DNA of 6,450 nucleotides from CAJXVY01 sp965660355 (lineage in GTDB: Bacteria; Actinomycetota; Actinomycetes; Actinomycetales; Microbacteriaceae): assembly GCA_965660355.1 (NCBI GenBank), contig CBFHZN010000044.1, positions 1-6,450 of the forward strand, written 5' to 3'. The position numbers and the translations under genes were made by a program. This document shows, in pieces, positions 1-5,478 of the stretch. The notes below the pieces were generated by a model, which was not told the origin of the DNA, did no database searches, and was given only the letters and a program-made list of their open reading frames with translations. Position 1 is the first letter of the stretch, and each line of letters begins with the position of its first letter.

Positions 1-1085
1 TCTATGGGGAGATTCCTCAGCTGCAGCAACAGCTGACTGCTGCCGAGAAAGCCGAGCAGGAAAGCGATGACAGCAACCAAAGGATGGTCAGCGACCAGGT
101 CGGTGAAGATGAAATCGCCCAAGTTGTTAGTGCTTGGACGGGAATCCCAACCGGAAGATTGCTTGCTGGCGAGTCCCAGAAACTGCTGACTCTAGAAAAA
201 CAACTCGGCAAGAGACTCATTGGGCAAGCGGAGGCTGTGAAGAGCGTAAGCGATGCAGTCAGACGAGCCAAGGCTGGAATCAGTGACCCCAACCGTCCAA
301 CCGGAAGCTTTTTGTTTTTAGGCCCAACAGGAGTTGGAAAAACAGAGCTTGCGAAATCCTTAGCGGATTTCTTATTCGATGATGAGCGAGCGATGGTCAG
401 AATCGATATGAGCGAATATGGCGAGAAGCATTCGGTCAGCAGACTAATTGGCTCCCCTCCGGGTTATGTCGGCTATGACCAGGGTGGGCAACTGACTGAA
501 TCCATTAGACGCAGGCCCTATAGCGTTGTTCTGATGGACGAGGTTGAAAAGGCTCACCCCGAGGTATTCGATGTTTTGCTGCAAGTTTTGGATGACGGAA
601 GACTGACCGATGGTCAGGGAAGAACGGTTGATTTCAGAAATGTGATTCTGATTATGACCAGTAATCTCGGCAGCCAGTTCTTGATTGATGAGGAATTGAC
701 AAAGGATCAGAAAAAGCAAAGCGTTATGGACACGGTCCGATCTGCTTTCAAGCCTGAGTTTATTAACCGCCTTGACAGCATCGTTGTATTCGATGCGCTT
801 ACAGAAACAGAACTCAGCCAGATTGTTGATTTGAACGTTGACAAGCTAAGTGAGCGTTTAGAGCAGCGAAGGCTGAACATTGGTGTCACCCCTGCTGCCA
901 GAAACTGGCTAGCCAAGCACGGCTATGACCCAGTATTCGGCGCAAGGCCTTTGCGTAGGTTGATGCAGCAACAGATTGACGATCAATTGGCAAATCTGTT
1001 GCTTGCAGGTGAAATAACTGACGGAGCCAATGTTCGAGTTGATGTTGGCGAAGACGGGCTCACAGTGGAACCCTTCGAGGCCTAA
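1..1085 (+). CDS. clpB: ATP-dependent chaperone ClpB, C-terminal part (5' end outside window)
   Basis: ClpB is a hexameric AAA+ disaggregase that works with DnaK to pull proteins out of cytoplasmic aggregates. About 360 codons are visible. The reading frame is open from base 3, so the gene enters from the left and the first in-frame ATG (base 84) is internal. The first residues (YGEIPQLQQQL) fit the end of the coiled-coil middle domain. The second nucleotide-binding domain follows complete: Walker A GPTGVGKT (321-344), pore loop GYVG (462-473), Walker B VVLMDE (D at 537), sensor 1 asparagine in MTSN (663-665), an arginine finger candidate in FINRLD (768-770), and sensor 2 GARPLRR (939-959). 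No damage is visible. The missing part should hold the N-domain and first AAA domain. ClpA or ClpC are less likely because of the middle-domain remnant and the ClpB-like C-terminal half. The stop codon lies inside a 24-bp palindrome. Confidence 0.97.
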   Translation, partial: YGEIPQLQQQLTAAEKAEQESDDSNQRMVSDQVGEDEIAQVVSAWTGIPTGRLLAGESQKLLTLEKQLGKRLIGQAEAVKSVSDAVRRAKAGISDPNRPTGSFLFLGPTGVGKTELAKSLADFLFDDERAMVRIDMSEYGEKHSVSRLIGSPPGYVGYDQGGQLTESIRRRPYSVVLMDEVEKAHPEVFDVLLQVLDDGRLTDGQGRTVDFRNVILIMTSNLGSQFLIDEELTKDQKKQSVMDTVRSAFKPEFINRLDSIVVFDALTETELSQIVDLNVDKLSERLEQRRLNIGVTPAARNWLAKHGYDPVFGARPLRRLMQQQIDDQLANLLLAGEITDGANVRVDVGEDGLTVEPFEA

Positions 1086-1115
1086 TGTTCGGTTAACCGA
1101 ACATTATTGTTATTC
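1083..1115 (+). terminator. 24-bp perfect palindrome plus T-rich tail after clpB; probable terminator
   Basis: Bases 1083-1106 form a perfect palindrome that includes the clpB stop TAA. As RNA it folds into a 9-bp stem, AATGTTCGG (1084-1092) with CCGAACATT (1097-1105), closed by a TTAA loop, followed by ATTGTTATTC. This fits an intrinsic terminator for clpB, although the U-tract is interrupted. Because the symmetry is complete it could instead, or also, be a dimeric regulator's operator: it lies about 30-50 bp upstream of the response regulator start, where a LuxR-type protein could bind. Sequence alone does not decide between these. Confidence 0.6.
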
Positions 1116-1136
1116 ACCCCGCTTTCCGCTTAGCTT
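1107..1136 (+). promoter_or_regulatory. candidate promoter of the two-component operon
   Basis: TTGTTA (1107-1112) and TAGCTT (1131-1136, fitting TANNNT) are separated by 18 bp and would place a transcript start near 1143. The -35 box abuts the palindrome at the clpB end, so a protein bound there could affect this promoter. If this promoter is right, the ATG at 1137 lies upstream of the transcript and one of the ATGs at 1149 or 1152 is used. This is pattern matching only. Confidence 0.3.
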
Positions 1137-1772
1137 ATGAGCGGAGGAATGATGGGTAGAGACTTTGTTCGCAGGGTGTTAGTTGTTGAAGACGAAGCAC
1201 TGTTGCGCTCCTTATTGGAGGCCAATCTGCTATCCCAAGGTTTCGATGTTCAGGTTGCTGAAGATGCGATGAGCGCAACAAAGACTGTTGCTAGTTTTGA
1301 TCCGGATGTGTTGGTAGTTGATATTGACCTTGGTGAGGGTCTAAACGGTCTTGAACTGGTGAGTGCTTTGGGAAGGGCTGATAGCACCAGGGGTTATGTG
1401 ATCTTGAGTAACTACTCGGCCTCTGTGAAAAATATCCCCGAAGTTCCATACATCAGCTACTTAAACAAGCAGGACATTTCAAATCCAGTAACACTTATTG
1501 AAGAAATCGAAGGTGTCCTTCGAGGAAGATCAAGGGAGTTCAAACAGGAAAGCGAAAATAACCTAACTGCTTTGCAACTGGACATTCTGCGGATGATCAC
1601 CGAAGGCATGACCAACCAGCAGATTGCTGAGAAGAAAAACCAGTCAACCCGAGCGGTTGAACAACTGCTGGCAAGGACTTATCAGGCAATGGGGTTGAAG
1701 CCAAGCTCTGGGCAATCAAGAAGAGTTTTGGCGGTTCAGTATTACAAACAACACCTCAGGGTCAATCGATGA
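1137..1772 (+). CDS. two-component response regulator, receiver plus LuxR/NarL-type HTH
   Basis: This is a cytoplasmic transcription regulator, presumably phosphorylated by the kinase encoded just downstream. Numbered from 1137, the receiver domain (about 12-128) shows the acidic pair E18/D19 (VLVVEDE), phospho-acceptor D62 (VLVVDIDL), S91 in the switch position (VILSNY) and the conserved lysine K111 (YLNKQD). The usual proline after the acceptor loop is replaced (DIDLGEG). A LuxR-type helix-turn-helix follows at about 143-188, with MTNQQIAEKKNQSTRAVEQL as its core. The total of 211 aa is normal for the NarL family. The annotated start is the outermost ATG, but it has no ribosome site. GGAGG at 1143-1147 lies 4 nt before the ATG at 1152, which gives MGRDFVRRVLVVEDE and is the better start. 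The stop overlaps the kinase start by 4 nt (ATGA), so the two are translationally coupled. The target genes cannot be told from this window. Confidence 0.93.
   Translation: MSGGMMGRDFVRRVLVVEDEALLRSLLEANLLSQGFDVQVAEDAMSATKTVASFDPDVLVVDIDLGEGLNGLELVSALGRADSTRGYVILSNYSASVKNIPEVPYISYLNKQDISNPVTLIEEIEGVLRGRSREFKQESENNLTALQLDILRMITEGMTNQQIAEKKNQSTRAVEQLLARTYQAMGLKPSSGQSRRVLAVQYYKQHLRVNR
1143..1147 (+). promoter_or_regulatory. Shine-Dalgarno GGAGG that decides the response regulator start
   Basis: GGAGG ends 4 nt before the ATG at 1152 and 1 nt before the ATG at 1149. It lies downstream of the ATG at 1137 and cannot serve it. This favours translation starting at 1152, 15 bases inside the longest reading frame. 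Confidence 0.5.
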
Positions 1773-3691
1773 GATCGAAAATCGCCAGGGCTACCCGAAG
1801 TGTTTATGCAAGCCCCGGTATTTCATTAGTTCCGTGGCTAATCACGCTTCCCTTTTCGATTTTAGGAACCGGAGGATTTGTTCCTGAAGGTGGCGGGGAG
1901 GGTGAACCCGAATGGTTGATTGTTGGATTGCTTGCTCACCTGGTCTTGCTTCCGATTATTTTTGTTTTCAATTTGATCGCCAGAGCATTTGATTTCAAAT
2001 ATGGTTCGATTCTGATTTTTGCCTTTTTCGTGATGGGGGCAACCAGAGGTTTCACAGTTTCCTATTTGGCTGAAGAGTTTGCATTGATTGATCAGGCTAA
2101 TTACCCGTGGCGAGTCGGTGCTGGCATGTTCCTAACCGCAACCTGGTTCGCTGTTGGAAACGCTGCTGTTTTTGAAATAAGGGATTATTCAAAATCGAGG
2201 GCAAAGCTTCGTGGGGAGTTACTAAAACAATCGGATTATCTGGAACAGAGTGAGCGGGAGCTTTTGGCATCAAGAGAAGAGGCTTTGAATGAAACTCTAA
2301 AACTTGTTGATTTTGGGCTTATTCAGGTTGAAACCGAGGGCAAAGACAAAAACGANNNNNNNNNNNNNNNNNNNNNNNNNNNNNNNNNNNNNNNNNNNNN
2401 NNNNNNNNNNNNNNNNNNNNNNNNNNNNNNNNNNNNNNNNNNNNNNNNNNNNNNAGAGGCTTTGAATGAAACTCTAAAACTTGTTGATTTTGGGCTTATT
2501 CAGGTTGAAACCGAGGGCAAAGACAAAAACGAACTTCAAAGGATTTCAAACGAACTGCACAGATTGGTTGACGATGGACTAGCGCCACTTATTCAGAGAC
2601 TGCAGAATTCGATCACCAAACCCGATTACATAATCGCCCCATATCAAAAAGTTTCAGGTTGGAAAATCGCACAGATTGCCTTCATTAGAAACCCCTTCCA
2701 CATCCTCACTGCAATCATCCTGCAGATGATGGCCGCCATAACTTCAAAGATTTGGGGATTTGGGTTTTTGGGGGCGATTGCGGATCTGATTTTGGTGTCC
2801 CTTGCGATTGCCCTCAGTTACTCAATTGGATCAGTGATTCTTGAGCGGCTAAAAAACCCAACCGCCAAGTTTTTCTCAAACATGCTGTTTTTGATCCTGC
2901 CGGCGATTGTTTCTGGGCTTTCTCCAATTATTGTTGTTCCGGGGTCTGAGTTTGAAGGGTTGGTTTTTCTAAGTCTTTTCAACAACGTCTTCGCAGCTGG
3001 GTTTATAAGCGCCATTGGTTTTGCAGCAAAGGCTGAAGCGGAGAGAGTGATCAAAGATCTAAACGTTGCGATTGAGCAAACTGCTCTTGCAAGATCCAGA
3101 GCAGAGCAATTGCGCTTGATTGAAAAAAAGCGTCTAGCAAGAATTCTGCACGGAAGTGTTCAGTCAAAGATTCGTTCCCTAGCTTTGCAAATTGAGAGAA
3201 CTGGAACAGCACCCGAAAAAGCTAAGCTCGATGAATTTAGAACCAGCATTGTCGATGAAATTTCTAATCCCAACAGGGGCAACCTTATTGATTTCCTGTT
3301 TGAACTGAAAGAGCTGTGGGGGGCGAGTGCGGAGATTGGTTATTCACTCGATGATGAAATCCCAGACATCCTGCTCAATGACAATAATGCTCACGTTGCA
3401 GTGATTGAAATAATCCGCGAGGTTGTTTCAAACGCGATGAAGCACTCGGACTCAACAAGACTCTCAATCAAGATTGGTCGCTATCAGGGAGTCAGCGAGA
3501 GGCTCGGAGTGATTACGATTTCCGCAGTGTTTGATGGAAAGGCAATTGAAAGCACCTTCCCCGGTAATGGGCTTAAGACCATCAGTGAACTAAGCAGTCA
3601 CTTCAGCCATCACTCGGATGCAAAGGGAAACCACTTCAGTGCCGAGGTGCCGGTTTCTGCTCAACTAATGGTTGCAACCACTGGAACGTGA
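1769..3691 (+). CDS. membrane sensor histidine kinase (HisKA_3-like H-box and HATPase), interrupted by an assembly gap
   Basis: This is the likely partner kinase of the upstream regulator. As assembled (640 positions) it has four hydrophobic helices (about 18-38, 49-74, 79-100, 114-135), a charged coiled-coil region (136-195), the N gap (196-229), a second charged segment (230-300), four more helices (about 310-330, 332-357, 368-390, 397-420), a coiled coil, an H-box RLARILHGSVQ with candidate phospho-histidine H461, and a HATPase domain with N-box REVVSNAMKHS (N555), G1-like FDG (589-590) and G2-like GNGLKTI (599-605). No extracellular sensor domain is visible, so the signal is probably sensed in or at the membrane. 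The usual HDxxxQ of HisKA_3 kinases is absent. The start overlaps the regulator stop; AGGG lies 7 nt upstream. If the duplicated gap flanks are merged, the real protein is about 581 aa. The 3' end overlaps xthA by 31 bp. The ligand is unknown. Confidence 0.85.
   Translation: MRSKIARATRSVYASPGISLVPWLITLPFSILGTGGFVPEGGGEGEPEWLIVGLLAHLVLLPIIFVFNLIARAFDFKYGSILIFAFFVMGATRGFTVSYLAEEFALIDQANYPWRVGAGMFLTATWFAVGNAAVFEIRDYSKSRAKLRGELLKQSDYLEQSERELLASREEALNETLKLVDFGLIQVETEGKDKNXXXXXXXXXXXXXXXXXXXXXXXXXXXXXXXXXXEALNETLKLVDFGLIQVETEGKDKNELQRISNELHRLVDDGLAPLIQRLQNSITKPDYIIAPYQKVSGWKIAQIAFIRNPFHILTAIILQMMAAITSKIWGFGFLGAIADLILVSLAIALSYSIGSVILERLKNPTAKFFSNMLFLILPAIVSGLSPIIVVPGSEFEGLVFLSLFNNVFAAGFISAIGFAAKAEAERVIKDLNVAIEQTALARSRAEQLRLIEKKRLARILHGSVQSKIRSLALQIERTGTAPEKAKLDEFRTSIVDEISNPNRGNLIDFLFELKELWGASAEIGYSLDDEIPDILLNDNNAHVAVIEIIREVVSNAMKHSDSTRLSIKIGRYQGVSERLGVITISAVFDGKAIESTFPGNGLKTISELSSHFSHHSDAKGNHFSAEVPVSAQLMVATTGT
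2278..2355 (+). repeat. 78-nt sequence, left copy flanking the N gap
   Basis: This stretch is identical to 2455-2532 over all 78 bases and ends exactly at the first N. It encodes EALNETLKLVDFGLIQVETE and the six following residues (GKDKNE) of the kinase linker. An exact copy on both sides of a scaffold gap is the signature of two contig ends that overlap but were not merged. A true repeat in the genome is less likely. Confidence 0.9.
2356..2454. other. assembly gap, 99 N, inside the kinase gene
   Basis: This is a run of 99 unknown bases. The other gap in this window has the same length, so 99 is probably a placeholder and not a measured distance. It is divisible by 3, so the open frame across it proves nothing about continuity. 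The sequence on either side does support one continuous kinase gene. Confidence 0.97.
2455..2532 (+). repeat. 78-nt sequence, right copy flanking the N gap
   Basis: This is the exact copy of 2278-2355, offset by 177 bases (59 codons), starting at the first base after the gap. After it the kinase frame continues into ELQRISNELHRLV. Merging the two copies removes 177 bases and keeps the frame. Confidence 0.9.
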
Positions 3692-4443
3692 TCGCTGGGG
3701 CTTTCGCCTTTTCGTTCTTCTCTCACGATTTCGGTGTCTGTAACTCGCTCAGCCAATGCATCACTTGCCAAAATGAAATCAATTCGCATTCCTTCGTTTT
3801 TAGGAAAGCGAAGTTGTTTGTAATCCCAATAGGTAAAACCCTCTGGAAGCCTTGGCCTGACAACATCCTGCAGCCCAATTTGCTCAAAGGCTTCAAATGC
3901 CATCCGTTCTTCTTCACTCACGTGAGTGGAACCAGCAAACTCGGCTATGTCCCAGACGTCAGTGTCCAGCGGGGCTATGTTGAAATCCCCCATCAACGCT
4001 AATTGCATATCAGGCTCGGCTTCTAATAGTTCTGCCGTGGTGGCAGCCAATCGATGCAACCATTCAAGCTTGTATGTGTAATGAGGGTGATCAAGCTCTC
4101 GTCCGTTGGGGACATAGAGACTCCAAATCCTGACATCATTGAACGTTGCTCCCAAAGCCCTTGCCTCCAAAACATCATTGAACTCAGGCATTTGGGAAAA
4201 CTCGTATTCGACGTCGGTGACCTCAAGATGTTTTTTATAAGCAAAGGCAACACCGTTCCATTGATTGAGCCCATGAATGATCAATTCGTAGCCCAGTTCT
4301 TCAAACTCAGCCCTCGGAAATTGCTCTGGTTTGCATTTAATTTCCTGCATGGCTAATACGTCTAAATCGGCTCTTTGCAGGTAGTCGGTGACCCTTGCCA
4401 CCCGCGCTCTGATTGAATTTACGTTCCAGGTGGCTATTCTCAT
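3661..4443 (-). CDS. xthA: exodeoxyribonuclease III (AP endonuclease, ExoIII/EEP family)
   Basis: This enzyme cuts DNA at abasic sites and degrades duplex DNA 3' to 5' in base excision repair, in the cytoplasm. The 260-aa protein is full length. Family residues are all visible: N7 (TWNVNSIR), E34 (MQEIK), Y110 (SLYVPNG), D153 and N155 (GDFNIAP), D222 (MRIDF), and the catalytic pair D251/H252 (SDHVP). The run GFTYWDYKQLRFPKNEGMRI near 202-221 is typical of actinobacterial ExoA/XthA. The start ATG (complement of 4441-4443) opens directly on MRIATWNVNSIR, as in family members, so no extension is expected. There is no ribosome site, and a TAGAGT -10 box places the transcript start at the A of the ATG, suggesting a leaderless message. 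The gene converges on and overlaps the histidine kinase gene by 31 bp and diverges from pyrE with 16 bp between starts. Confidence 0.96.
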   Translation of the reverse strand: MRIATWNVNSIRARVARVTDYLQRADLDVLAMQEIKCKPEQFPRAEFEELGYELIIHGLNQWNGVAFAYKKHLEVTDVEYEFSQMPEFNDVLEARALGATFNDVRIWSLYVPNGRELDHPHYTYKLEWLHRLAATTAELLEAEPDMQLALMGDFNIAPLDTDVWDIAEFAGSTHVSEEERMAFEAFEQIGLQDVVRPRLPEGFTYWDYKQLRFPKNEGMRIDFILASDALAERVTDTEIVREERKGESPSDHVPVVATIS

Positions 4444-4446
4444 AGC

Positions 4447-4452
4447 TAAACT
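4447..4452 (+). promoter_or_regulatory. candidate -10 box of pyrE (TAAACT)
   Basis: TAAACT fits TANNNT and places the transcript start at about 4459-4460, the G of the pyrE GTG, again predicting a leaderless message. An alternative is TTGAAT (4413-4418) with TATTCT (4435-4440) at 16 bp, which would give a leader of about 13 nt with no ribosome site. Both candidates are pattern matches. Confidence 0.4.
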
Positions 4453-4455
4453 CTA
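4450..4455 (-). promoter_or_regulatory. candidate -10 box of xthA (TAGAGT)
   Basis: Read on the reverse strand, TAGAGT fits TANNNT and ends so that the seventh following base is the A of the xthA ATG (4443). That geometry predicts a leaderless transcript. No good -35 is visible. It shares bases 4450-4452 with the candidate pyrE -10 box on the other strand. Confidence 0.45.
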
Positions 4456-4459
4456 ATTT

Positions 4460-5011
4460 GTGAGTGATGCGAATACCCCAAGACAACGCCTGATTGAGCT
4501 AATCAATAAGCTTTCGGTGGTTCATGGAGAGGTAATTCTCTCTAGTGGCATCAAAGCTGACTATTACGTGGATCTCAGAAGATCAACGCTGCATCATGAG
4601 GCATCAAAACTTATCGGTTCATTGATGCTGGAGATGCTGGAAGAAAACGGCATCAACAACATTGATGCCGTTGGTGGTCTGACCATGGGAGCAGACCCAG
4701 TGGCTGCAGCGATTATGAACGCATCAGAAAACATTGACGCCTTTGTTGTCAGAAAACAAGCAAAAGAGCACGGCATGGGAAGACGGGTCGAGGGTCCAGA
4801 GATCTCAGGTCGAAAAGTCGTAGTTGTCGAAGACACTTCAACCACGGGTGGAAGCCCCCTAACCGCTGCAGAAGCGGTCAAAGAGGCAGGGGCAGAGATT
4901 TTATGCATTGCGACTGTTGTTGATAGAGACACCGGTGCCCGCGAAGTAATTGAAAAGGCTGGGTATAAATACCTTTCACTGATAAGCCTTGAGGATCTGG
5001 GATTGGCCTGA
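4460..5011 (+). CDS. pyrE: orotate phosphoribosyltransferase
   Basis: PyrE joins orotate to PRPP to give OMP, the fifth step of de novo pyrimidine synthesis, as a cytoplasmic dimer. The 183-aa protein has normal length for this type. Visible signatures are the N-terminal orotate-side region (SSGIKADYYVDLR, 28-40), the GGLTMGADP turn (72-80), the flexible catalytic loop FVVRKQAKEHG (95-105, with K99, K102 and H104), and the PRPP-binding motif VVVVEDTSTTGGS (120-132). VVDRDTGA (153-160) carries the conserved arginine R156. The start is GTG at 4460; no upstream in-frame start fits before the divergent xthA gene, and there is no ribosome site, which agrees with a leaderless message. Its own promoter must lie within or beyond the 16-bp gap to xthA. 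It is followed by a 101-bp spacer and the toxin-antitoxin genes, which have a candidate promoter of their own. Confidence 0.97.
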   Translation: MSDANTPRQRLIELINKLSVVHGEVILSSGIKADYYVDLRRSTLHHEASKLIGSLMLEMLEENGINNIDAVGGLTMGADPVAAAIMNASENIDAFVVRKQAKEHGMGRRVEGPEISGRKVVVVEDTSTTGGSPLTAAEAVKEAGAEILCIATVVDRDTGAREVIEKAGYKYLSLISLEDLGLA

Positions 5012-5040
5012 GGTTTTCAACAGAAACCCAAAATTCCTCA
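5009..5040 (+). terminator. weak hairpin after pyrE, possible terminator
   Basis: TGAGGTTTT (5009-5017) can pair with AAAATTCCTCA (5030-5040), leaving two unpaired T and a 12-nt loop. No T-tract follows, so it is a poor intrinsic terminator, and transcription from pyrE may continue into the toxin-antitoxin genes. It is recorded because it is the only structure seen between pyrE and the vapB promoter. Confidence 0.2.
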
Positions 5041-5076
5041 ACATCAGTAAAGCCTTATAAGCATCATTGAAATGTG

Positions 5077-5105
5077 TTGATAGATGATAAAAAATCAGAT
5101 AATCT
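5077..5105 (+). promoter_or_regulatory. candidate vapBC promoter
   Basis: TTGATA (5077-5082) and TAATCT (5100-5105) are 17 bp apart and predict a transcript start at about 5112-5113, at the A of the antitoxin ATG. A second reading uses GATAAT (5098-5103) as the -10 box. In both readings the -10 box lies inside the 19-bp inverted repeat at 5092-5110, so a bound repressor would block the promoter. Confidence 0.45.
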
Positions 5106-5110
5106 GATTT
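5092..5110. promoter_or_regulatory. 19-bp perfect inverted repeat, probable VapBC operator
   Basis: AAATCAGAT, a central A, and ATCTGATTT form a perfect inverted repeat ending 2 bp before the antitoxin ATG. Type II antitoxins usually repress their own operon by binding such repeats, and the toxin strengthens or relieves binding according to the ratio. Size, position over the candidate -10 box, and symmetry all fit this role. It could be an RNA hairpin, but the stem is A/T-rich with a one-base centre and no T-tract follows, so a DNA site is the better reading. Confidence 0.65.
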
Positions 5111-5112
5111 GT

Positions 5113-5478
5113 ATGAGTAAAACAATGACCGCCACCGAGGTCTCACGGAACTTTAGCGATGTTCTCGATTTGGTTGAGAATGGCGAAACTGTATTCATAA
5201 CAAGAGGCAAGAAAGTCATTGCGAAGTTTGAAAAGGTTCGCAANNNNNNNNNNNNNNNNNNNNNNNNNNNNNNNNNNNNNNNNNNNNNNNNNNNNNNNNN
5301 NNNNNNNNNNNNNNNNNNNNNNNNNNNNNNNNNNNNNNNNNNCGAAACTTCTGGGAAAAGACTTGCCGATCTGCTCTCAGGCGCAAGCGACCCCGATACG
5401 GATCCTCAAATTGGCCTTATGTGGGAAGCGGTCATGTCTGCTCGTGATTCTGAGGAAGAGAACAGAGACCGATATTGA
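5113..5478 (+). CDS. vapB: VapB-type antitoxin (Phd/YefM-like fold), interrupted by an assembly gap
   Basis: This is the antitoxin of a type II toxin-antitoxin pair: it binds and neutralises the PIN toxin and probably represses the operon. The N-terminal half, TMTATEVSRNFSDVLDLVEN then GETVFITRGKKVIAKFEKVR, is the DNA-binding and dimerisation domain of the Phd/YefM-type antitoxins often paired with VapC. The C-terminal half (LADLLSGASDPDTDPQIGLM, then WEAV and an acidic tail to RDRY) is the toxin-binding arm. The start at 5113 gives MSKTMTATEVSRNF; ATG 5125 (MTATEVSRNF) is also possible. A longer frame from GTG 5074 would run through the promoter and operator and is rejected. There is no ribosome site, so the message may be leaderless. 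The 99-N gap lies between the halves. Removing it joins the frame (VRNETSGKR) and gives 88 aa, a normal length, so little may be missing. The stop overlaps the toxin start by 4 nt. Confidence 0.85.
   Translation: MSKTMTATEVSRNFSDVLDLVENGETVFITRGKKVIAKFEKVRXXXXXXXXXXXXXXXXXXXXXXXXXXXXXXXXXXETSGKRLADLLSGASDPDTDPQIGLMWEAVMSARDSEEENRDRY
5244..5342. other. assembly gap, 99 N, inside the antitoxin gene
   Basis: This is a run of 99 unknown bases, the same length as the other gap, so it is probably a placeholder. Unlike the first gap, its flanks do not repeat each other. Joining the flanks directly completes an AAC codon and keeps the frame. Confidence 0.97.

Noticed and set aside
17..916. Reverse-strand open frames opposite clpB
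   Set aside because: They have no recognisable domains and lie opposite a conserved AAA+ coding sequence; they are antisense by-products of codon use.
1083..1106. HspR-type (HAIR) heat-shock operator near clpB
   Set aside because: HAIR sites have the form CTTGAGT-N7-ACTCAAG; this palindrome is different and lies at the 3' end of clpB.
2278..2532. A genuine coiled-coil tandem repeat in the kinase
   Set aside because: The copies are identical to the base and end exactly at the N run on both sides, which is far better explained by an unmerged contig overlap. It is kept only as the alternative in the finding.
3688..4356. Forward open frames opposite exonuclease III
   Set aside because: The reverse strand carries a full-length ExoIII with every catalytic residue; the forward frames show no domain features.
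5074..5112. Extension of the antitoxin to a GTG start at 5074
   Set aside because: The added residues (LIDDKKSDNLIC) do not look like the family, and the stretch holds the candidate promoter and the perfect inverted repeat. ATG 5113 opens directly on the conserved MTATEVSRNF region.
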